The translations under genes were made by a program, and so were the position numbers. The notes under the pieces were generated by a model. That model worked only from the letters and a program-made list of their open reading frames with translations, made no database searches and was not told the DNA's origin. Below, in pieces: positions 30,455 through 38,600 of a DNA stretch of 40,324 bases; the first letter of the stretch is position 1; each line of letters starts with the position of its first letter. This DNA is from Branchiostoma floridae. Its lineage: Eukaryota; Chordata; Leptocardii; Amphioxiformes; Branchiostomatidae. The stretch spans positions 18,750,429 to 18,790,752 of the forward strand of contig NC_049994.1 of NCBI RefSeq assembly GCF_000003815.2. Direction: 5' to 3'.

Positions 30455-32137
30455 CAACTCTTCGCCTGCTTCGTAGACCTATCCAAAGCATTTGATTCAA
30501 TTTGGCACGAGGGCTTATTATTCAAAATCCTATCAAAGGGTATTTCCGGTAGATTTTTCGATATGCTAAAAAGTTTATATAGTCAATCCGTAGCTAGTGT
30601 GAAAACCAATATAGGTTTAAGTGAAAATTTCCATGTTGAGATAGGAGTTAGACAAGGTTGTGTTTTAAGTCCTTCCCTATTTAACCTGTATGTCAGTGAC
30701 TTAGCAGACGAGCTGAATACAGGAGATTTTGATGCGCCCCTGTTAAATACATCAAAAGTATCAAGTCTATTTTATGCCGATGACCTTGTCCTACTATCAA
30801 CGAGCCAAAATGGCCTCCAAAATGCAATTAACACACTAGGTCGTTACTGCAACAAATGGAAACTATCAGTGAACCTAAATAAGACAAAAGTAATTGTATT
30901 TAACAAAAAGGGTCATATGTTCTCAAATTTCAAATTCCATTTACTAAACAAAAGCATAGAGATAGTTTCCTCATACTGCTATCTAGGAGTGGTGTTTACA
31001 GCCGGGTGCAATTTCACAACAGCGATTAAAACTTTACAAAAGAAAGCTCTAAGAGCTCTGTTCAGCATTAAAACAACCCTAGGAGATACCAACCCTCCCA
31101 TTTCAGTATATTGTAAACTATTTGATGCCTGCGTTGTCCCAATATTGACTTATGGTGCAGAAGTATGGGGCAAGAGTGGATTGAACGACAAGTCACCAAT
31201 TGAACAACTTCATCTTAAGTTTTGTAAATGGATGTTAGGTGTAAGAAAAAACTCGAGTAATCTAGCAACAAGAGCAGAATTGGGCAGGTATCCCCTGTGG
31301 ATTGAAGTATATACTAGATTATATTCATATTACAAAAGATTAGTTAAAGAAGTTCCAACAAATAGCCTACAATTTGAAGCCTTCCTTGTACAACAGGACT
31401 TGCACAGACGTAAGCTACCATGTTGGCTATCCAATGTTAGTAAAATCCTGGAGGAGTCAGGGTTTGCGTACCTATTGCTTAACAGTGATCACAACACATC
31501 GTTGGCTCAGGCTGAAATAAAACAAAGACTGGAAGACACCTTTCTTCAAAACTTTTACTCAGAAATTAACTCCCCTGGTATTAAACAAAACCAAGGGAAT
31601 AAATTAAGAACCTACAGAAAATTCAAGTATACATATGAAAGAGAAAAATACCTCGATATAACAAATTTTAGCTATCGCCGAGCCATGACTAAACTAAGGA
31701 TCAGCGATCATCCTCTACAAATTGAAGCCGGTAGATACACCCGCACTCCTCCAAATGATAGATTATGTATGTTTTGTGATAAGAACTATAGGTATATAGA
31801 AGATGAAGCGCACTTTCTTCTAGAATGCTCACTGTATAAAGATATACGCAATACCTTTGTTAATAGTACTACGCTTGCAAAACAGAAATATGCACAACTA
31901 ACAAAAGAAGACTTTTTCAAATATATAATGACATCAGTTAACTATGATTTGATAGAAGAACTCTGTAAGTTCGTCTTCACATGTTTTAAGAAGAGGGAGG
32001 AAGCATGTAGAAATATAGTCGTAAGTAGAACATAGGATAGCTCACTTATCAGACTCTTTGTATGCGACTTACTGCATTTAGCCCTAGGAGGGCATGAATA
32101 TGCAATAAACTTCATTGTCATTGTCATTGTCATTATA
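30455..32137 (+). mobile_element. 5'-truncated non-LTR retrotransposon with open RT frame
   Basis: An open frame from just after a stop at 30452 runs to TAG at 32033-32035 (about 526 codons). It starts inside the reverse transcriptase at motif A (FACFVDLSKAFDSIWH, 30461), so endonuclease and N-terminal RT parts are absent. Motif B is GVRQGCVLSPSLFNLYVSDL; motif C is YADD at 30773-30784, followed by LVLLS. Catalytic aspartates are present. The C-terminus has a CX2CX11HX4C zinc-type motif (31766-31828, CMFC...HFLLEC), common in LINEs of the CR1/L2/Crack/Daphne group. The 3' UTR has an agccctaggagggc hairpin, an aataaa and an (attgtc)n tail at 32112-32135. No in-frame stops suggests a young copy. 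Mobile DNA; not a host gene. Confidence 0.92.
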
Positions 32138-32536
32138 ACTTAAAAATACAATTGGCCTTTAGTTAGTAGGAATGTTAGGTTTTGAGATCTGCACAACTTG
32201 GAATTTTCTGGTATTCAGGCCACACCAGTTTACTTTTGGGTTATAAGATGTTTTACAGTAAAAAATTCTGCAAGAGGAAAAGACAAAAACAGAGGTCTGA
32301 CATAAAAACTTGACTCTGACTATTATTGACTCCCTGAAACTATGTGTACCAAGGTACAAAGTTTCCCCTCAGACTCTGTTTTCATGTTGATCTTACAAGT
32401 CAGTACAGGTTTATCAAATCCAAGAACCAACATATAAGTTTGTTATGGCCAAAATCTGTTAGTACAATATTTTACCAAACAGATCTTTTGAACAAGAACC
32501 TGAACTTGAACTAAAGTATCTGTAAGCAACCTTCTC

Positions 32537-32629
32537 CTAAGACATCTTCTCATCCTCCTTGTCCTCTGTCTTCTCAGTAAGATGCACCTTGGCTTTCTTG
32601 GGAGGAGTTGGCATGGGGTCGTCTTCCTC
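32537..32629 (-). CDS. PHF14: PHF14 exon m: terminal coding exon
   Basis: A 93-bp phase-0 reading EEDDPMPTPPKKAKVHLTEK, then TEDKEDEKMS and a TAG stop at 32537-32539. The acceptor is GTCTTAG|GAGGAAGAC. Vertebrate PHF14 also ends with a short acidic/lysine-rich tail after the last PHD. No clear AATAAA is seen on this strand in the next 400 bases, so the 3' UTR end is unknown. Confidence 0.85.
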   Translation of the reverse strand, partial: EEDDPMPTPPKKAKVHLTEKTEDKEDEKMS

Positions 32630-35600
32630 CTAAGACATGGAACAACCATCATCAGTATCATTTCTTCAGCTTTGAAGATTTTTAAAGATAATTTGATAGA
32701 AGGAGCTGGCATGGGAAACAATGAAGTCCCTCTACAAGGTCCGCTAGTCAAAGAAAAACTTAACAATTAAACACTTTTGTGACAACTTTTTGTCAAAACT
32801 TCCAAAATGAAGATTATGGCTCAGAATCTACCCACATGGAATATGCAAATCTCAGCAAAAACTCTTAACAAACCATTTTTGACACCTGCAATTTCAGCAA
32901 TGAAAAAAAAATCAAAGGCCAGGTGGAAATAATCTATTTTCATCATAGACTAAAACCAAAAGTCCATAGCTGGACATTAATTGATTGATTGACTGACATG
33001 TCACTGTTCTGACACACTCATTATGACTAAAACTACTGTTTGATTAATGATTAATTGATTGATTAATTGACAACTCACCGACACGTCACAGTTCTGACAG
33101 ACCCATCCGTAGCCGAAGCACTTTGGGGATCGTGTGAGCGGCGGGTCCAGACAGGCGAAGTGGAAACACAGCTGGCAGTCATCACACCTGAAACAAACAA
33201 ACAAATAAACAAACAACATGAATACAGGCGGCAGTCATCAGACCTAAAACAAACAAATGAACAGCAGGTATCTAATCTACCGTTGAAGATTAGGACCATA
33301 GTATGTCCTTAGCACGAGATAAAGTACTGCTACAGTACAGTAGAAAGCTGCTAGGGAACCCATTACCAAACTTGATCTTCATCCCACTTACCAAGTATCA
33401 TCAGTAAATTCTTGGATTATGCTGTCCACAGACAGAAAGACAGACACACAAAGAAACAGCACTGGAAAGCATGTAGTAGTCAGAGATGGCAGACCCTGTC
33501 ACTGAGGTTGTGTTTCATTTCCCCCCATAAATCTTTCTGTAGCTTGTTATGCTATACAGAATACACACTGCTGACCTGCAGTACAAACATGAGCAGCTAG
33601 GTGGCATTACTAACCTGACCAGACATGCGTTGTTCTCAGTCTCTCAGCACACATACAAAGCACTGCAGTACCAACACTTTAAGCTAGGAGGCATTACTAA
33701 CCTAACCTGACCAGACAAGCATTGTCCCCAGTCTGCCAGTAGACGCAGCATTCTGTCCTCATGTCTGTGTCTCTACTACAATAGCACTACTACTATCTGC
33801 AGTACCAACATTAGCAGCCAGGAGGCGTTACTAACCTTACAAGGCAGGCGTTATCCCCAGTCTGCCAGCACACGCAGCATTCTGTCCTCACGTCCGTGTC
33901 TCGCACACGACGCTCGCGACGCTTCTCTGGCTCCTGGGGACAAAGTGGAGATTATCAACATAAACCAGAAATAAAAGATCCATAAAAGTTGAGAATCACA
34001 CACTTCAGGGTGCAAAATAAAGCAAAACATTGTGCAAACATGCCTTTGGCTCCCCTTCCTTCTCCCTGACTTCAGATGTCTTCAACTTTTTCTTAGAGGA
34101 CTTGGTTCGGTGGCCCTTCATTTTCTGTGGGCAAGAAAAAGAAAATTACTCAAATAGAAAATGCATAATCATAATTCAAAAACATGAACCCTTTTTAATT
34201 GGCAGATAGTCTTGATACTCGCTAGACCTTTTTGATTGGTTGAGAAGGAAATCTGATACTCACTAGTTCCTTGTTGATTGGCTGAGGAAGAAACCCGACA
34301 CTCACCAGGCCCATTTTGATTGGCTGAGGCGGAAACTTGATACTCACTAGGCCCTTTCTGATTGGTTGAGGTTGAAACCTGATACTCACCAGGCCCATTT
34401 TGATTGGCTGATAGATAAACCTGATACTCACCAGGCCCTTCTTGATTGGCTGAGGGGAAACCTGATACTCACCAGGCCCTTTTTGATTGGCTGAGGGGTG
34501 AATTTGATTGGTTCCTTGATCTGGCGCCTTGTACGCCGTGTCCCATCATTCCCTGCCTCGGGTGTGGCTGCGGACGATGCGTCACTTTCGGAACTGCTGG
34601 CGCACTCCGAACATTGCCTGGGGTAGCGGGAAAACACAACAGTCATCTTCAACAATAAATAAACATTCAAATAATGACTAACTTCTTTCTGCCAAAGAGA
34701 AATTATTCAAGCAACTGGATATGATTTTGGAAACGGTCACTGACAGACGTTTCAGATGGCAATCACTACCTTTTGTCAGTGACACTGAGTCACCAACCGA
34801 GTCACCAAAATCATATCCAGTTGCTTATGAATAACTGCTATTTGGCTTGTCTTATTTCCTGGATGTCCAACATTCATTGACCTAACTAGATATATGCACT
34901 TTCATCATCTTCAGGCTACACTAAATCAGTTTTGGGTTTTCGTAGTAAAAATTTCTAAGTAAAAATTCAGCAAGTGATCATTAGATGAAACAATTTCATC
35001 CCAACAAGCAAATTTCTGGAGATAGCCCTGATAAAGTCACTGTATTCTCCATCTGCATCAGAATAAGAGATGATGAAATTTGCAGTGAGTGTATAAGGGT
35101 GAGCATTTCAGTTCAGAGTTGGCAGGATTAGTCAAAGATAAATGTTGCATTTACCATCCGATGGTTGCAGTTTTCTTGGGCATCCTGGTCAGTGGAGGGT
35201 CCAGGCAGCCCAGGTGGTAAAACAGGCGGCAGGTGTCACACTTGGCCAGCAGGTGCTGATCACTTGTCTGCTTACAGATGCCACACCTGGAGAAAGGTGA
35301 AAGATGGTCAACGAAACACTGGTTAGGTAAACTAAAAAAAAAAAAAACACTTGCTTCTGTAACAACCTAAAGAAAGTATTAACGGAAGCAATGTTGACAC
35401 TTACCCACACTGTCAGAGCAAAGAACCACAGTGAAGATTTAAGCATACATAGTTTCCCTGAATATTTCATTCTATCTACTTTCATGACCATTGTTCAAAA
35501 GAGTCTCACTACACCATTGAGAGCCTTTCAGCATATCATGGTTCAAGCGGGGTGTGAAGACTATCCGACTGCTGCCTACCCCTGTGTCAGGGACCCCAGC

Positions 35601-38600
35601 AGCAGTATAATCAAACAATGGATAGTGAGTGAGTGAGTGATGGTAAAACAGAGAACAGAAATAGATGCTGTACTTACTGGTGGATGACTGGCTGAGACTT
35701 TAGGCTGTCCCTTCTTGGCTCCTTCCGAGGAGACTTGGGAGGCTTTAAGACGTTGGGAAGGACCAGTTTCTTGCCGGTGATCTCCCCAAGACGTGTCCAT
35801 AAGGAGACCCCCTGTGTCTGTAGCTCGCTGGTGGAGGACTGGAGAGTCTCTACTTCTCCTGACAGCTGCGGAAAATGTGCAAACATTCTCATCAAAACCA
35901 AAACCAGTTATGCCTTCAAATACCAGAGTTACCAACCTAGGATCGATGTGTTCAAAAATTAGTACTTTCCCAGAACTATCGTAGAGTGGAATTTGTTATC
36001 ACCAAGCACAGTAGGGGCATCTTCTCTGGGTAGTTTTAAAGAACGCTTGCAGATAGATGTGCAAAAGTCAGGTGCAACGAGTCGTTTGGTGTAATATAAC
36101 CAGCTGCTGCCGCGCCGCGTGCCTGCGAAGCTGGTGTGTTACGCAGAACGGCGGTTATACCGGCCATATAGATACAGATACAGATACTTGTTTAAAGACA
36201 TTTCATTTATTTCAACTTTGTCATCTTACAGTGAATAGAAGAAGAGAAACATAATTGTCTTTTGAACAACTTACATAATACAAATCATACTTAACTAGAC
36301 AGGCAACATTTGCAAGCAAATACCAAGTTCACATTCATCCCCCTTGCTCTGATCATGACGAGTACACTTACAGTTGTCTTAAATTAGGAAGGACTACCAA
36401 GACAAACAATCTCATCCAAACTGGTTTAAAATGTCCTTTTTTATTTCACCTTCATCACCATACAGTGCACAAGACTGTCTTTTGGAAAAGCACGGCACAC
36501 ACATACAAAAGCATACATATCAGCCAGAAATGAACACTTCAGTTCCTTGGAGAAATCTTTAACTCTAACTAAGTTTAAGAAGTTTGATCTGCCGCACCTT
36601 GTCGTACTTCTCCCTAAGCGATGTCTCCGTCTCCATGAGTTTGTCGTGTTCCGACAGAAGTCCCGCCAGCTTCAGCTTCAGAGACTCCACGCGGGTGTTA
36701 CGGTCTGTGTGAGGAAACAACCAATAACTCAAGTCCTAGAGTCCACCCAAAGTTAACTCTTATAGTCACGCCTGAGGTATCCTAAGACCCTACAAGACCT
36801 ACTTATCGACAGAAGTGCCACCAGCTTCAGCTTTAGAGACTCCACACGGGTGTTTTACGGTCTGTGTGTGTGAGGAAACAACTGAAACTTTACTTTAGCA
36901 AAAGGAAATCGACTTTCCAACTAATAGTGAAATGCAGCAAGGTGGAGGCCAGCCAAGACTACTTTGTTGAATATCATCAGTACAATTTTCATATGAAAAA
37001 TCATCTGTGTTGGTAGATCAAAAGTTGTGTTTGAACCAAGCTAAAATTGCACTGTAAGCTATCAGTGCAAATTGCTTACCAGTGGATAAAAAAAGTGCAT
37101 GTGTGACTAAGTGACACTTTTCCTCCTTTTGTGTTCATGCATGAGAAATGGCAATGAAACCTACTAGGAGAAAAGTCAGAGTGTTACCTAGATAGTAGAG
37201 AGCAAACTCGGGTGAGATGGCGGGCTGGATGTGCCACCTCCTCCGCACGTCTACTGTTGTATAGCTGGTGCTGTGTTCCACTCCCTGTACACAGGAGAAA
37301 CAAGCAGCATTACAAGGGTTAAAGGTTATAGGTCAGGTACTAACCTGTGAGGACAGCCCCATGAGGTCAGCCTTCCTCAGTAATCTGCGATACGCTGATG
37401 GGCTGGTGGTCAGGGTTAGGGGTTAAGGGTTAAAGGTTATAGGTCAGGTACTAACCTGTGAGGACAGCCCCATGAGGTCAGCCTTCCTCAGTAATCTGCG
37501 ATACGCTGATGGGCTGGTGGTCAGCAAGCGGGGCAGCTTCTCAGAAGATGCTGTGAGTGTAAACATGGAAAGACATGATTGATAAAATGGGTTATCAATA
37601 TTTATCAATCAATGAATCATCTGAAGACATCAACTGCTGCCACGCTTCCTCCTGGAGGTTCTGTTTTAGGCACAGGATCACCACGTTTTGCAACTTCTTT
37701 TGGAACATACTTTGGAGCACTTAATGTTTATCATCATCTAAAAGAGCTTGTGAAGGTGATCTCTAAGACACTTGAATTGAAACCCAGTCTGAAGTTTTTG
37801 CACTTACACCAGGGGTGGAAGAGGTTCCTCATGGCACGCTGGTACCTCTGCTGGGAGTGTGTGTGCGCATGTGTGAATGTGCAGTGCATGTGTGTGTGTG
37901 CATGTATGTGAATGTACATGTGTGAAGTATTCATACTTACACCAGGGATGGAAGAGGTTCCTCATGGCACGCTGGTACCTCTGCTGGGAGTGTGTGTGCG
38001 CATGTGTGAATGTGCAGTGCATGTGTGTGTGTGCATGTATGTGAATGTACATGTGTGAAGTATTCATACTTACACCATGGATGGAAGAGGTTCCTCATGG
38101 CGCGCTGGTACCTCTGCTGGGAGTGCTGCAGCTTTCGGCTGAAACGATCCTGGGAAGGAGAGAACCAAGATTCATGGGTGTGAAATCTGTAACATGCATT
38201 GGCATAATACCGGTCATAAGCCTTATACCGGTCGATTAAAAATAGTGGAACTTAAAGAGATCTACACATGCAACAATAGTTATTTCTGAGGTATGCACAC
38301 TTCAGACATCTAGGTGTCCAATACATAATTTACAAAGCATCGATAACAATGCATTCGAAGACGACAAGACCAAAAGTTTTCAGGTCATTTTCGGGGCAGG
38401 CGAGCTCGTCGTGGGACAAACACACTGTCACGTTCATCGCCAGATTTGAGATAATAATCACATGGCAAACAGCAANNNNNNNNNNNNNNNNNNNNNNNNN
38501 NNNNNNNNNNNNNNNNNNNNNNNNNNNNNNNNNNNNNNNNNNNNNNNNNNNNNNNNNNNNNNNNNNNNNNNNNNNNNNNNNNNNNNNNNNNNNNNNNNNN

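Noticed and set aside
37734-38067. Frames rich in HTHTC/HAHTH as a histidine-rich protein
   Set aside because: Translation of the CA/TG microsatellite between the copied exon c donors.
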